A DNA stretch of 64,000 nt from Selaginella tamariscina (GCA_003024785.1 PUQB01000012.1:1419891-1483890); one strand, 5' to 3'; positions 1 through 13,500 are shown, counted from the first letter of the stretch. The notes: generated by a model not told the origin, from the letters alone. Translations and numbers: made by a program.

Positions 1-2137
1 TTACCGGATACGCTTCAATATGTCACACAAAACATCATCTGGTAGCTTCTGAATCCCACACATCCACTGTTTCAGTTTCCGTCCCCTTTAACTTTCTCTT
101 CCTCCTTTGCCGTTCCGCTTGTTTCTTGAACACATAACCTAATTAGAATTGTGTTATGTGTCTAATTATAAACAAAAGATAAAAGGTTAGGGTCTAGCTC
201 ATTTAGGGTTTAATGTTAGTATTTAAGGTTTTTTGTTATCAAGATCTAAGTTTTTTGTTTAACGTATGGTGTACTGTTAATATTTTCACACATACAAATG
301 TATTATATACTGGATGAAAATATCTCTCTAAATAAAAATCATCAATAACTAGAACTGAGGTGTATATAATCTGGATCATAACATCGACAAGGCTAGATAC
401 TTTACACAACATGTATGTGTGTGTATGTGCGATACAGTTGCTACTACCAGTAGAATATCCACATAATCCTAATATTTATTATATATATGTTTAGATAATA
501 TATTATATTAGAAATGCGTTGAAATTCACTCGGAATCTATGTTATAGTGATTAAGGTTTTCCAATTCCTTAAAAAAAACGAATGATGAACCACATGTTAG
601 GATATCTAAATGAATGATAAAATTAATTTTTATTTAAGATATAGAAAATAATTATGTGAATAGCCAAAATTAATTAGTATATATTATTTTATTATTTTTT
701 ATCTAATGTGATGACAAATCTTAAGGTAATTAGGGTTAAAAAGGATGGCTGAGATTGATTTTTTTATTTTAATTTGAGAAATGTGAGAAATATGTATTTA
801 AATTTATTTAAATTTTACATTTCTGTATAGATGTATTACATGTAAATTTAAATACATATATTATATTTAATTTATAAAATTAAATTATATAAACAAACAC
901 ACATATATAATATACTTTCTCATTATATGTAGTCGACAAAGAAATATTAGCTACTTAAAATATAGATATTAGTGTATCATAGTTAGTTATCTTAATATTA
1001 AATTTGGATATTTAATTTAGAATGATTTGAATACGAGCTTAAGGTTTCACACTTCTAGTGTGAAATGATAAACAAAGATATTTAAAGTTAAAATATTTAA
1101 TAATAAATACGACTGAACATATACACTGTTATCTAACCTTGTGTGTGTAGACTATATTATATATAATGTATGTATGTATGTATGTATGTATTATAAATAC
1201 ACAAAAGTAATTATAATTATAAATTGTATTAAATTGAAAAGTTAATTTTATAAGCTAATTATAGCTTGTGAATAATAAATATGTACATATATATATTTTA
1301 AAATTTACATACATATGTTTAAATATACCTATATAAATCTAGTTTAAACTTATATTTATAATGTGAAGCTTGAACGTGAGCTTGTTTTAGTATATAAATA
1401 AGAATGTAAGAGTGACACTTAACCAAAACTTAAGGTTTTATAATATGAAATAATTATATAATTGGGTGAAATTTTACTACTAATTAACATGCGTACATAC
1501 ACACATACACACAAACGGAAGTTCTTCAAATGCATGTAAGTACTCTTTACATTATTATTTTAAATGTAAATAATTTGATATACATTCCTCTAACATATAA
1601 ATACTTTATTTATGTGTCATATACTAGTGTACGTGTGTTAGAGAGAGATAAAGTATCGCAAGATTATATGCATTTGACGTTTTTGAATAGCAAATTACAA
1701 TTATATATTAAAGAAGAGGAAATGTAATTTAATGCTAGACAGACGATCTTTAATTTTTAATCCATAAATATTTGCACTTTTATATATATATATAAACGTT
1801 CAATATATGTTAAACTGACAGCATATTTTCAATTTAAATTTAAATTAGACATGATTCGAAACCGACGGTTATGCTAGAATAATTTATATATTTTCATTTG
1901 TAATTTTGAGATGATAAGAGTAAATTTTATTTCAAATGCTGACTTTGTTCAGCCACCTCTTTGAAATGTTCAAAATAAATAATAAATAATTAAAATTGAA
2001 TTTTTTTTTAAGGGGGACATATAAGCAACCAAGGCAAAGATTTTGGATTTCTTAATTAACGAATTCTGTCCTTTGGACAGAATCCGTTTATTAGCATGAG
2101 TGTGCTTCTTTAAATAGCTCACCGTCAGGAGCTGATT
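1..2137. other. AT-rich intergenic DNA, no gene seen
   Basis: This stretch is extremely AT-rich with TA, TATG and CA/TG microsatellites, for example TATG repeats near 1165-1195. Short open frames such as the one near 1530-1727 are low-complexity and match no family I know. A leader with GGTTAGGGTTC lies near 2138-2152, just before the lipase-like exon, and marks the likely 5' end of that gene. Confidence 0.6.
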
Positions 2138-2384
2138 CAGGGTTAGGGTTCTTCATCTCGCTTGGCGCCGGCCAATGTCAACTTGAAATCGATACATCTT
2201 CCGCATTGGTACGCTCAGCTAGAATCGATAAAAAAAATCCTCCTATCCTTGCTCAAGAATCCACGCATTGCTCGAAAATCCGCATTTTTCCCCCAAAAAG
2301 TCTACAGGAGATGTTCTGAGGCAAAGATCACTATCAAATGCGGGTTTTTGATCGATCATCGGATTCGCAAAATCTAGCTCGGAA

Positions 2385-2670
2385 ATGCCCGGACAAGCGC
2401 TTTTCTGGCATATGTTGCTCCTAATCGTTGAGCTCGGTGATTCATCTAGCATACGGATTCATGATCCTTGGCTCCGCCATGCTCGGCGATGTCCGGCGCT
2501 TGCTCAACAATGACGAGCCGATACCGGTTCTGGATTCGGCTCTTGACAAGGCATCGAATGCGCTAGGGAATCTGACCGGGCAGCCATATCAGAACGGAGT
2601 CGAGTTCTCGGACGGCTCCGACACAACTCCAATTGTTCTTCTCCACGGGATTTTCGGATTCGGCAAAGGG
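2385..2670 (+). pseudogene. Exon 1 of an alpha/beta-hydrolase lipase-like protein, gene apparently broken
   Basis: The reading resembles the N-terminus of plant alpha/beta-hydrolase lipase-like proteins of the Arabidopsis At1g10740/At1g23330 type. A hydrophobic start ending in HLAYGFMILGSAMLGD is followed by a short linker and then IVLLHGIFGFGKG, which carries the oxyanion-loop HG motif. The best start is the ATG at 2385. That frame runs to about 2435 and then must shift to reach the SSVIHLAYG frame. A GAGCTC-type repeat at the junction suggests a small deletion or a sequencing indel. The exon ends at a consensus donor GTATGT at 2671. I could not find the next exons, which should encode the rest of the hydrolase with its nucleophile elbow, and an LTR element sits about 600 bp downstream. 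The gene is therefore either disrupted or truncated here. Confidence 0.65.
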
Positions 2671-2694
2671 GTATGTGTTTTTGTTCATTTATAA

Positions 2695-3285
2695 GTTCAT
2701 AATTGAGAATCTAGAAATGGTTGTGTTGCGTTGGGTCACCTTCAAATGCATCCACCAGTTGCTATGTATGTGAATCAACCAAAGGATCCACTCCACTATG
2801 CATGTTTTCTATATGCACTTGAGACTCAATTAAATGTCTCATGATATTTCAAGGCATCCCAAGAGTTTGCACATCTAAATTGCCAACATCTGAGAGCTCC
2901 ATGACCTCACTTCCAAGATCATACTGGGCAGGAGCCGAGAAGAAGACTACAATTGAGACCACAAATATTTAATAGCTTATCTCAAATGTAGTCAATGCTC
3001 AAATTTGTAAGGCCACCCTCCACTTCATTATGTAGGGTATTTTTTTTTCCCCTAATTTTAAAAATCAAATATTTTTGAACATGAATTTTACTTTCTTTCT
3101 TTTGCTACCATCTTCGACATCATTGTAATCTTCTAGCCCATTCAAGTAGACATTTAAAGTTGTAACTTTAAAAAAGTATCTCAATACAATCTTTAATTGA
3201 TTTTGACAAGAAAATTCATGTTCTAGACAAACAATGCTTATATGTATTAAGGAGATTATTTATCATAATTTCATTATGAATCATG
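2695..3285. other. Intron or remnant sequence after the lipase-like exon
   Basis: This stretch follows the donor of the lipase-like exon and runs up to the LTR element. It is less AT-rich than the flanks (about 2720-2960), but no frame continues the hydrolase and no other family is recognisable. The bases CATG at 3282-3285 are one copy of the target-site duplication of the downstream element. Confidence 0.4.
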
Positions 3286-3522
3286 TGAGAGAGGTGTGAA
3301 TATTAAATACGATTCGATTAGGTCTGACTGATACAGGTATTTATACTAAGTGTCTGTGCTAGGATTAGCACTTTTGGTACCAAGTAAATCATGGTGCCCA
3401 GATTAGCCAGCCCCCAATTAGCCAATGCCCATATTAGTGTGTATGAATCCTAATGCCACTTGGCACCTCCATGGCAGAGTATACGTGGCGTATATACATA
3501 GTATATACCATGGAACCTTACA
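3286..3522 (-). repeat. 3' LTR of the first gypsy element
   Basis: This 237-bp repeat matches 7846-8082 at about 98 percent. On the plus strand it begins TGAGAGAGG and ends CCTTACA. It lies next to the polypurine tract, so it is the 3' LTR of the minus-strand element. Confidence 0.93.
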
Positions 3523-3547
3523 TCATCCCCCTCTCAAGACATGGCTT

Positions 3548-6500
3548 CTACCTATCAAGGTGGTCCTCCTCCTTGGACGAGTGTCCGTTGGTGGAACGGT
3601 ACACATGAGCGACATGTTGTGACTCCCGAACCCCATCACGCCGCTTCAAGCGATACACTTGTGTTCCCAACTGTTCTTCAACACTCCAAGGCCCGACCCA
3701 TCGTGGTTGAAGCCCTGCTGCGTGTGTTTGATCCCCTAACCTTGGAAACTTGACGAGAACCAAATCTCCCACTTGGTATTGAGGTGGCATTCGATGTCGT
3801 TGATTGTAAGTCCGACGCTGATACTCTTGTGCACGAGCTAACTGTTCTCCACCTTGAGCATACAACAGAGGAAGGACTTGGTTCAAATGCTCCAACCACA
3901 TACGCCCATCCATATACCGTGCTTCGTGAGGAGTATGCCAACTGCTGGTGGCAATACAGGTTCACGACCATACAAAGCTTTGAATGGGGAAATCCCTGTT
4001 GACTTGTGAGGGGCTGAAACATAAGCAAATTGGAGATATGGAAGCCACATATCCCAATCCGTATGGTCAGGACGCACATACTTGGCAAGCATGACTTTGA
4101 AAGTTCTGTTCAACCGCTCCACCAAACCATCAGTCTCAGGATGATAAGCTGAGGCAAAAGATTGTCGGATCTGCAACCGTCGCATCAACAAAGCTACTGC
4201 TTCTGCTGCTGGGCCTGGTCCTTGATCCGATAAAATTCGTTCGGGGCAACCATGCCTCAACACCACTTGAGCTAGTAGGAACTTGATGATGGAAGTTGCT
4301 GTAGCATCTGGCAAAGCACACACTTCTACCCACCGAGTCAAGTAATCAGAGCACACAATGATGTATCGATTACCGAACTGCACAGGGAATGGTCCCATGA
4401 TGTCATACGCTACCAGCTCAAAGGGGCGAGAAACTCGAATTGGTTCCAGGGTTGCTGCAGGAGGAAGTGTGGACACGTTATGCCGTTGACACTCCGGACA
4501 CGTATGAATGTACTCATGTAGGTCTTGTCGCAATCGGGGCCAATACAAGTGCTGTCGAATCCTCTCAAGGCATCGTTGGAATCCCATGTGTCCGGACATC
4601 GGGTTGTCATGAAAGAACTGCAACCAGGAGTTAATGTAAACTGGTGGTGCCACCACACGACACTCGGAACCGTCTCCAACAAAGACAAGCAAGTCATCCA
4701 TCAGTCTGAAAGATCGTGCATATGTGCGAAAGTTAAGATCCTCGCAGGGTACCTCACTACTCAAGACTTCACGCAACCTCCTGATCCATGGCTCCATCTT
4801 TTGAGCCTCCACAATGTCTTCCCGCCTCGGAAGTACGCGATCAGGAAGGGCATCCGGCAACAATGCTACAGGGGCTGCCACTACCACAGGAGCTCGGGAT
4901 AACGCATCCACATCCGCCATGCTAGACCCTGGGCGATGAACAACCCGAAAACGATACCCTTGCAAAATTAACGCCCAACGTGCAAGTCGTCCCGTCACAT
5001 TCCTCCTCTTCATGATTGAGTTGACAGCAGCATGATCAGTTTCCAACAATGTGTTGGAGCCATGTAGATATGCATGGAACTTTTGAAAGGCCCATACGGC
5101 TGCCAGACATTCCTTGTCCGTGGTGGAATAATTTTTCTCTGCCTCAGTAAGGCTCCGACTTGCATAAGCGATTGGGTACCGCTGACCATTGGGAGTCTCC
5201 TGCAACAGATCGGCCCCAACCCGACATCTGAAGCATCGGTCCGAAGAATAAAGGATTTGGCAAAGTCCGGATACCGCAACAAAGGTGGAGATCCTAGCAA
5301 TGCCTTAACATCCTCGAACGCCTTCTGACACTTCTTGGACCACCGGAACTGAGCTCCTTGTTTTAACAATCCTCGCAATGGGGCTGTCAAATCTGAGAAC
5401 CGCGGAACAAACCTCGCTAGGTATGTTGCCTTTCCCAAGAAACGCTGCAACTCCCACTGACTCAGGAGCAGGAAATTCTCGTACAGCTAGGGTCTTCTCG
5501 GGATCCGGTTTCACACCCTCTGCCGTGATGATGAATCCTAAGTATTTCAAGGAGGTACATCCGAACTTGCACTTCTGCTCTTTCAACTTCAGCCCGTATT
5601 GCACCAATCGCTGCAGGACCCGCTCTAACTGCTGAAGGTGCTCCTCCCACGTAGCAGAGTGAATAAGAAGGTCATCGATGTACGCACGTGCAAATTCTTC
5701 AAAGCCCTCCAATAGCTCATCCATCATCCGCTGGAAGGTTGCTGGGGCCCCGACCAACCCAAATGGCATGACTGTAAACTCGTACAAGCCGGATGGTGTT
5801 CGAAATGCTGTCTTTGCTGCATCTTCAGGAGCCATAGGGATCTGCCAATAGCCGGAAGCCATGTCAAGATAGTGAAGTACCGGCTATTCCCCAATGCATC
5901 GACCAAATCATCCACCCTTGGTAGTGGATATGAATCTGGAACAGAAACATCGTTCAATGGCCTGAAATCAATAGTGAAACGTGTAGTCCCATCCGGCTTC
6001 GGAACTAGGTGTGGTTCTGCTGCCCATGGACTTCGAGACTTACGTATCACCTTCAACTCTAGCATCTCCCTCACACAACGATTCAAGATATCCTTCTCCT
6101 TTGGAGATCGTCGCCTGAGCCCCATTCTGATCGGGCGAGTTGTACCAGTCGGGATGTGATGCCGAGTAGTCAACAGGGGATTTGCATCTCCTACAATGGG
6201 TTTGAATAGGCTCGGATACCTCGCCAACACTCCTTGATGTCCTTAGCTCGTTGCTCTGGAGAAGGCTCTGCCTTAGGCGCCATCATGCCCTGCAATGTTG
6301 CCGCCATGCCATTCGGTGCATGTTCTGTAGCCTGCAATGGGGGGCATCCTGGGATAGACAACGTGCACATTTCAAAATCACATCTTGCCTTGACCGCACG
6401 AAGCCAATTGACACCGAGGATGATGTCATGGACTTGGCTCGGCATCACCCGCAACGGAAGTAGATGATGGTATCCTCCTAACACCACAGGCACATGTGCA

Positions 6501-6745
6501 ATTCGATGTGATCTAGCAAAAGACTGCTTATCAGCAAACACTACCTTCAAAGTTCGCTCAGCTGGTACTGTGTGCAAGTGCAAGGACTCCGCTACTGATC
6601 GATTGATAGAAGATATACTGGATCCGGAGTCCACCAGGACTGAAACAGGAGTTCCTTCTACCATGCCGGAGAACACAAACATAAAACGCTCGTGTCCAGT
6701 AACTCACTCGAGACCCCTATGCCCGCACAAGCATGGAAGAACAAA
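3548..6745 (-). CDS. pol: Pol polyprotein (protease, RT, RNase H, integrase) with frame breaks
   Basis: Domains appear in order on the minus strand. The aspartic protease has LVDSGSS near 6630 and DIILGVNWL near 6420. The reverse transcriptase has LVPKPDGT, LASGYWQ-type and MPFGLVGAPATFQRMMDELL blocks with catalytic YIDD near 5670. RNase H has RTDASDVG near 5250 and the TDKECLA block near 5110. Integrase has a zinc-binding CPEC near 4500, catalytic D and D in YDIMGPFP and SDQGP, and the E of GLVERLNRT near 4105. The C-terminal PRWVGPWSV block near 3660 is a GPY/F-type module. The frame changes near 5880, 5450, 5250 and 3900, so the polyprotein is not open end to end as sequenced. With LTRs about 98 percent alike, some of these breaks may be sequencing indels. 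Confidence 0.88.
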
Positions 6746-6808
6746 GGTGCTTCGGGGAAGTGTCGACCATGCGCTGGAATCAAGTTCTTCAGAGGTGGTG
6801 CAATGTGC

Positions 6809-6971
6809 CTAGTGCATGGGTCCTCTGACACCCCATGCACTAGCCTCGTTTTCCGGCTGCGGAAGAGTCTCCACTTCTTCTGCAATCTCGATGGCAGCTA
6901 CTTGATGTCGATTTGCACATGCTCGTGCAACATGTCCCCAACCTCGGCACTCATAGCACTGAATGTTCCGC

Positions 6972-7004
<33 letters not shown>

Positions 7005-7758
7005 TCAGCAGCTTGGCCTGGGCCCCTCCTGCGGCCTGAGGACTGGTCCTCCATCTGAACAGCACCCACCTCCATCGGAACAGGATCGGATGTCCCAGGA
7101 ATAGGTGCCGATACAGGATATACACGTTGTGCTGCCCCCAATGAGTTCTCAAATCGTTGTGCAATCCGCAAGGCCTCCTCCACAGTCGAAGGACCAAACC
7201 CTCCACCAAGCCAGCCAAATCAGGGCGAAGAGCTGGCCATAACAAGCCCAATCGTACCCGTTCTGTCATGCTTGGATCTGCACGATTGACCAAGTTTCGA
7301 AACTTAATCCCGAATCGTTGGACGTCTCTCCCGACACTTGCTTCAAGTCATGGAGCTCACGAAAAGCTGCAGCAGAATCCTCGGGCTTACCAAAAGCTTG
7401 CTTGAAACGCTGGGATAAGATTCCAATCTTGTCGATCAAGAACGGGGACACCATTGTACCATTGCAAGGCAAGTCCTTGCAAACACGTTGGGAACTCTCG
7501 CAACCGCTGGGAGTCAGACCATCCATGGTATCAGCAATCCCTTGAAAATGTTCCCACCAATGGTACACGTCTGCTCCAATCCCCCTTGAAGAATTCTGGA
7601 CGAACCCGTGGATTGGAACCCAAAAGGTGTGGATTGAACTCTGCGGCATACTAGCATTCTGCTGCATTCCTTGGTGAATTTCTCGCAGCAGAGCAGTCTG
7701 ATTCCACGCTCAATTGCAGTGCATCGAACAACTGCAACCACCTTTCTTCGGTCGCCAT
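6809..7758 (-). CDS. gag: Gag with CCHC zinc knuckle, frame-broken
   Basis: The likely start is the ATG whose complement is at 7756-7758 (MATEERWLQLFDAL). The capsid-like part contains DVYHWWEHFQGI near 7550. After frame changes the open frame ends with a basic RGRGRGRGR stretch and the knuckle CYECRGWGHVARAC (CX2CX4HX4C) near 6930-6975. The PMEVG block before the knuckle is typical of plant gypsy Gag. The purine-rich repeat coding RGRGRG is an obvious slippage site. Confidence 0.8.
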
Positions 7759-7845
7759 CACGACCAAGAACACAAGGGAAGAGGGAGACAAAAAGAACAC
7801 AAAAAAAAACTAAGCCGAAAAAGGACTACCCAACATCTCCACCAA

Positions 7846-8082
7846 TGAGAGAGGTGTGAATACTAAATACGATTCGATTAGGTCTGACTGATACAGGGTA
7901 TTTATACTAAGTGTCTGTGCTAGGATTAGCACTCTTGGTACCAAGTAAATCATGGTGCCCAGATTAGCCAGCCCCCAGATTAGCCAATGCCCATATTAGT
8001 GTGTATGAATCCTAATGCCACTTGGCACCTCCATGGCAGAGTATACGTGGCGTATATACATAGTATATACAGGAACCTTACA
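7846..8082 (-). repeat. 5' LTR of the first gypsy element
   Basis: This 237-bp direct repeat of 3286-3522 has the same TG...CA ends. The adjacent internal sequence, read on the minus strand, begins TTGGTGGAGATGTTGGG, the position expected for the primer-binding site. Confidence 0.93.
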
Positions 8083-8086
8083 CATG

Positions 8087-9095
8087 TATTAAAAGATTAT
8101 CTCTATAAATGTGCCAATCACCACTCCATTCTTAGTGGAGAGATTACTAACAAATTTAATTAATTCGCCCTGCATTCTAACCATTCATAAGAATAATTGA
8201 AAGAGAACAAAAATTGAATGGTACTTTAAAACGGATGCATGCAATTTTCAAAAGTAACTCTCTATAATCCTGTAACTTAAACCATAAACCCTAATGTTTA
8301 ATTAACCCTAATCCTTATAATCCTATTTATCTCAAATTAAATAAAATATTTTACATTATTCAAAATAAATAGCATATTCTAAATTATTTTAATTAAAAAG
8401 TTGAGTAAAAATATTTTTGTATATTGAAACTTTATACGGTAGTTTTAAAACTTCCAAAAGCAAATTTGTAAAGTTTAAAATGTAGAAATGTAATTTTCTC
8501 ATAAAATTAACATAAAATTAATATATTATACTTTTTTTTGTTTAAGATTAATATACTTACTCCTATTTTTGCTTTTAAGTGAAGGTTTATCAATCCACAA
8601 ACCCTATTGCCATACTTTATAACTGCCATTTTCAAAAGTAGACCTTATTCTTAAATAATCCCCTTTTGATCACACTTACCTATCCTCCTGTTTGAGACTA
8701 AATTTAAGACTTAAACAAAATGTGAGTAAAGAAAAGATAGTATATATATTAAATATTAATGAAAAGGGAGAAGGTATATATAAAATACAGAATTTATAAA
8801 TTTTTGATGTAATAAACATTTAATAACTTTTACGTTTAGACTCAGAATATATGAAAATAATATATAAATATTTTTCATGCAATATAACACATATATATGA
8901 TATCTAAAATAAAAAGTCGTAACTATATAACTAAGATATGTTTTGACATATCAAAACCGTTCAAAACGCACATGACCGATGCATTATAAGGCAGTTACAT
9001 ATGCTCAGTTTCTTTCTATTCTTGAGATTCTACAGATAGTACTATATCAATAATTCTACAGCTCTTACACATACGCACACTCACTTATACAGCGT
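8087..9095. other. AT-rich intergenic DNA
   Basis: No coding frame or known repeat was recognised. AACCCTAAT-type motifs near 8285-8312 resemble telo-boxes but have no gene attached. Confidence 0.5.
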
Positions 9096-9344
9096 GTGTT
9101 TCTTGGAGTCTGTTACCATGCCAGTGTAGTGTTCTTTAGTTGGATGAAAACCATGTTTACACATGCATTCAAAGTACATCTTACCTGTCCCGAACGACTA
9201 CAAGATCCCGTTCTTTTGCTAGACTATGAATGGCCTCCTCGAGTGCAAACACGTACATGCCTGAGTCCAGCAACAACTAAAGAGTCAGTGCACAGTCCAT
9301 CGCGATTGAGCTTTCCCCAGAGCAGTCCACGAACAGCATTACGA

Positions 9345-9725
9345 TCAAAGACATTCTAGCAAGATGCATACTACCGCACCTTTTGTACGTTTCCACCAGG
9401 CAGGTTTCACAAAGATGTCTGCATGTTTCTTAGCTTCCCTTTCAATTAGCATCCAGTTTCCCTTATCTGTTTTTGCTAACCAAGGTCGTATATGCCTTGA
9501 GAACAGCAAAAAATGTGGCTTGCAATCCATCTTCATGAACAAATCGATGGCTACAAACTGTTCCCCATTCCCCACGTATCCCGTCCATAGAACAGCATCC
9601 CGCTCAAGTACGTTATCAAAAACAGAACGTGCATATCGCACGCTCCTACATTTCTTATACATCTCTACCAGGTTAGTCGCCACAAAGATTTTCTTCTTTG
9701 GTTCTTTTCCTGAGACGCCCAGCAA
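9345..9725 (-). pseudogene. Pentatricopeptide-repeat (PPR) protein fragment
   Basis: The minus-strand frame contains KIFVATNLVEMYKKCRSV followed by ARSVFDNVLERDAVLWT. This is the signature of one P/L/S-class PPR motif of a plant organelle RNA-editing or RNA-binding factor. Roughly 60 residues match, and the rest of the frame is not clearly PPR. There is no start, no organelle transit peptide, no further repeat and no E/DYW tail nearby, so it is a fragment of a decayed gene or retrocopy. Confidence 0.55.
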
Positions 9726-10575
9726 CTACTAACTGGTAAGTAACACAACACGCACATATATACATATAGGTACGTATTATATCTATCTACATGTATGTAT
9801 ATATGTGTGTGTTGTACCGTGTTGTATACAAATGCATAATCAATCGATGGCAGCTTTGTTAGTGATGCATATACATAATATGTCAATTAACTTAACTAAT
9901 GCATTAAAAATTTAATTCCTAATTCTTTTTGGCTTTAAAGAGTTTTTTTCTTTAAACACAATCTTGATTTTAATATATTCAGAGCAATATGTTGTTCTTT
10001 TTAATTTATATCTAAGGCAAGTGAAAAAAAAAACTTTACATATATATATATATTATATATAATATATTAAAATTGTTTGGTTTTTTTTTCTGAGTTCCGC
10101 TCAACGCATTATAAATTTGTGACAATGTACCTCTTATAAATGTAGTTTTTTATAAATTTTCAACAACATAAATACTAATTAAATTAAATTTTACAAATGA
10201 TGTTCAGAAATTGAATTAGAATTAATTATTTGTGTTCAAGAATTTAGCTAACAACTAATTTCAATAAATCTGTGACAATGTGAATTTATCAGCAGTCAGA
10301 AAATTAATTATTTGCAATTGAATTTAGAAATTCAACTAACACTACATTATCATTAAAATTACAATAACACATTTATTTGTACAGACAACATTAATAATTC
10401 CATGCTGAACATTTTTATAATTCAAACGAAAGAAGAAAAAAACAAAAGCTACGGAATGGTAATCAATATTTTTAATTTTTTTTTTATTAATTTGTTTATC
10501 TAAGTTTTGAGTACAATACAAGTAGAAGAATATTATAATGTTATTCTAATTCAGCGATTCAATTTATTTAATACG
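9726..10575. other. AT-rich DNA downstream of PEX5
   Basis: This is very AT-rich sequence with TA repeats and no recognisable gene. It lies 3' of the minus-strand PEX5 gene and probably includes its 3' untranslated region. Confidence 0.45.
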
Positions 10576-10579
10576 AATG

Positions 10580-13500
10580 GCTGTAACCTGCTCTACAAAG
10601 GAACTCGGCTGCAATCTATCTAAGTCGTTTGTCGCATGCATCCAACAAATCCGTCCTGTGCACTGTTAATCATGTTCGTATGTATATGGATATCGTGTGT
10701 GCGTGGTGTGTGATGCTTATATATAATTGACATATACATACCTGAGGGACATTCTAAGGTACTGCCAAGCATTGTCTGCTTTGGGATTCATGCACAAAGC
10801 CCGCACATAAATATCGAATCGATTCCTCATAGCGCCTGCCATATGTTATAGGATGTTATAGGCGTATATACATATATGATGTTATATGTATTGATGTTAT
10901 GATTGATGATATACATATTATATGATGTTATATGCATACATACATATGTATATGTGCTAGTATGCATGTATGTATAACACTTCCAAACACAATTGTACCT
11001 GATTTGCATAACCAATCCCCATATTTGACCACGCCCGAACGTAGTTCGGCTTGAGATTAAGAGCCTGGATCAAGAATGTAAATCTTACATTAATATGTAC
11101 AACGTACACACAATCATTTTATGGTGTATAACGCACACATACAGATGTTTGATAAGAACTGTGTGCGGTGTGTGTGTTATGGAAGACATACAAGAAAACC
11201 AATATTAGATTTTACAATATGGTATACATGCAATAGCAAGCACACACGCATGACTTACATACACATACATACATATACACACAGACACACACATGTACCT
11301 GTTGATAAGCATGAATAGCATCTGAGCTGCGTGCCACTGTTAGCTTGGGTCGCACCAAGCTTGTTCCAAAGAGAGTAATCCCGTGGTTTTCAGCTTCAAT
11401 GCAGTTTCAAAAGCTTGTATAGCATTGGAATATTCCCGGGACAAATTGTAAAGCACTCCAAGCACTGTGTGAATATCCCCATCTTCAGTGCCATTGCTGC
11501 CGCCTCCTTGAAAGCCTAGCCACCTAATTCAGTAAAGATTTAGTGGTGCACAACACCACAGAGGAGAGTTCACACACGCATATGCACATTGTATTTAGAA
11601 AATTAAAACACAATAGATAATCCTGTGTGTGTGTGTGTGGGTATGTGTCTATATATATATATATATATGAAAATACGTGTTCCACATGTCGTTCATTCGA
11701 TGGCGCGCGCGCGATATACTTTTAACTTACATCGGGTTGAGTGAGACGTTCAGCATTCTCCGAGGGACAAGTTTTCCATACTTGGGATGATGTTGAAGCC
11801 AGCCCCTTAAATACATCAACGCTTCCGCTTGCTCTAGTTCTGGAATAACATACGTATATTTCATGCTTATATCGATAACCTCTAGGGCTTCTATATAAGC
11901 ACGAAATAACAATATATGAAATAAATTATGATTGACATGCATAAATCGTTAAACATCCAATAGTTAAGAGTGTGTGTGTGTGTGTAACGTACTTACCATT
12001 GGTGTGGCTTACGCCTAGGGCCAGCAAGACCTCCAAGTTAGTCGAATCTGCGTCTCTTGCACGGACCATAGATGCAATGGCCTGAAAATCAATATTCATT
12101 GATGAGAGAGAGAGAGAGAGGATCGTTCTCAAAGATGTTAAATTACCAAGCCATTTATAACTACTAGTATTATATATACCTATCTATCCAGTATATACAA
12201 CTCTGCATTGATACTTATAAGTGTATATAAACACGCGCATGCGCGTGTACACACACACACCTGGCGGTCGTCGTCGTTTTCAGCATGGGTTATGCCTAAT
12301 AACCTCCATCCTTCGCGTTTATCTGGATTCTTCAAGACCTCAGCTTCCAATGCTAGCACGGCTTCACTCAAGAGACCTTTACGGAACAAATCCTGACCCT
12401 CCTTCAGTGGATTTGGATGACCAACGTACGGATTTTGCTCCGCAAATACATACGACCACTTGGACGATTGTGGTATATGCTGTTCTCCCTTTAGTTGCTC
12501 TTCAAACAAACCTATAACATATAAAATCCCATTGTTGTGGAAAGTAACATTATTATATACTATGGACTATAGACAACAAAACCTATTTGCATTTATACAC
12601 GCACATACATTCTGAAGGACACCTATATGTAATGTGCAATATAACAGACTTATTAGTGAAACTGAAATGTCAAAAGCTTACTTATCATAACTCTCTAACC
12701 AACCCTCACGCTCCTGATACTCATCCGCCCATTGCGATTGTTGGCCCGAATATTCTTCTGCCCAAGCCTTTCCCTGTTCGCCCGAATATTCTTCTGCCCA
12801 AACCTTCCCCTGTTCTTGTGCAAACTCTTCTGCCCAATTTTGAGCAGGCTGATAATTAATCATATTGTGATAGTTAGCATACTAATAACTATTGTTGACA
12901 TAACAACAATATCATATAACCGTATGATATATTTATAGTACCACCACACACACACACTATCATACACATACATACCTCTCCAGCAGTAAACTCTGCAGCC
13001 CAGTTTTGAGGTTGTGTTTGTCCAAACTCAGTGGCCCAAGTTGATCCAGTGTTTTCTTTAACTTGGTTATCTTCTACAATTAACTCTCCCCGGCTCATTC
13101 TAGATACGAAGTGTAAGAACTTCGAATTCTGTAAGAGAAACAGATTTTAATTACATATTTACATATGTATCTAAAATAAGTATATGTACAATCTACATAT
13201 GTGCTCACACCTTCTATGTTGTACGTTAAGTGTGTATATTCTATGCATGTCTCTCTTTCACACACACACGCACGCGTGCGCGCCACACACACACAGATAT
13301 ATATCACCTGAAACTTTGGATCCTTGTTCTGGGATAGAGTGTCAACAAGCGACCGCGTCTGTTCTATTGTTCCTAGATTTCTGAAGTCCTTGGCATGCAT
13401 GGACTGTTGCTCCTGTATATAATGAGAATAATCATACTATAATTGAGTGATTAGTCCACAACGAAGTATTTACAAATTATTTGGAGAATGGGTAAGGCCT

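Larger units (their letters stand above)
3286..8082 (-). mobile_element. Ty3/gypsy LTR retrotransposon, nearly complete, minus strand
   Basis: The element has two 237-bp LTRs with TG...CA ends, and CATG flanks it on both sides (3282-3285 and 8083-8086), giving a 4-bp target duplication (5 bp, CATGT, if the LTR start is drawn one base later). The LTRs differ by about two substitutions and three small indels, so the insertion is young. On the minus strand the order is gag, aspartic protease, reverse transcriptase, RNase H and integrase, which defines Ty3/gypsy. A purine tract (GAGAGGGGGATGA, complement of about 3524-3536) abuts the 3' LTR. A primer-binding-site candidate starting TGGTGGAGATGTTGGG abuts the 5' LTR at 7845. 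Frame breaks separate several domains. I see no chromodomain after integrase. Confidence 0.93.

Noticed and set aside
2162-2377. 71-codon frame upstream of the lipase-like exon
   Set aside because: It overlaps the likely 5' leader of that gene, has no recognisable domain, and an equally long frame exists on the opposite strand.
3286-8082. Endogenous virus (for example pararetrovirus) as an explanation of the RT-bearing sequence
   Set aside because: It has true LTRs with TG...CA ends, a target duplication and an integrase after RNase H, and no movement-protein or envelope frame, so it is a Ty3/gypsy retrotransposon.
12678-12863. PEX5 exon 8 frame as an independent short repeat protein
   Set aside because: Its WAEEY units are bounded by splice sites and continue the PEX5 reading. 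It is an internal exon.
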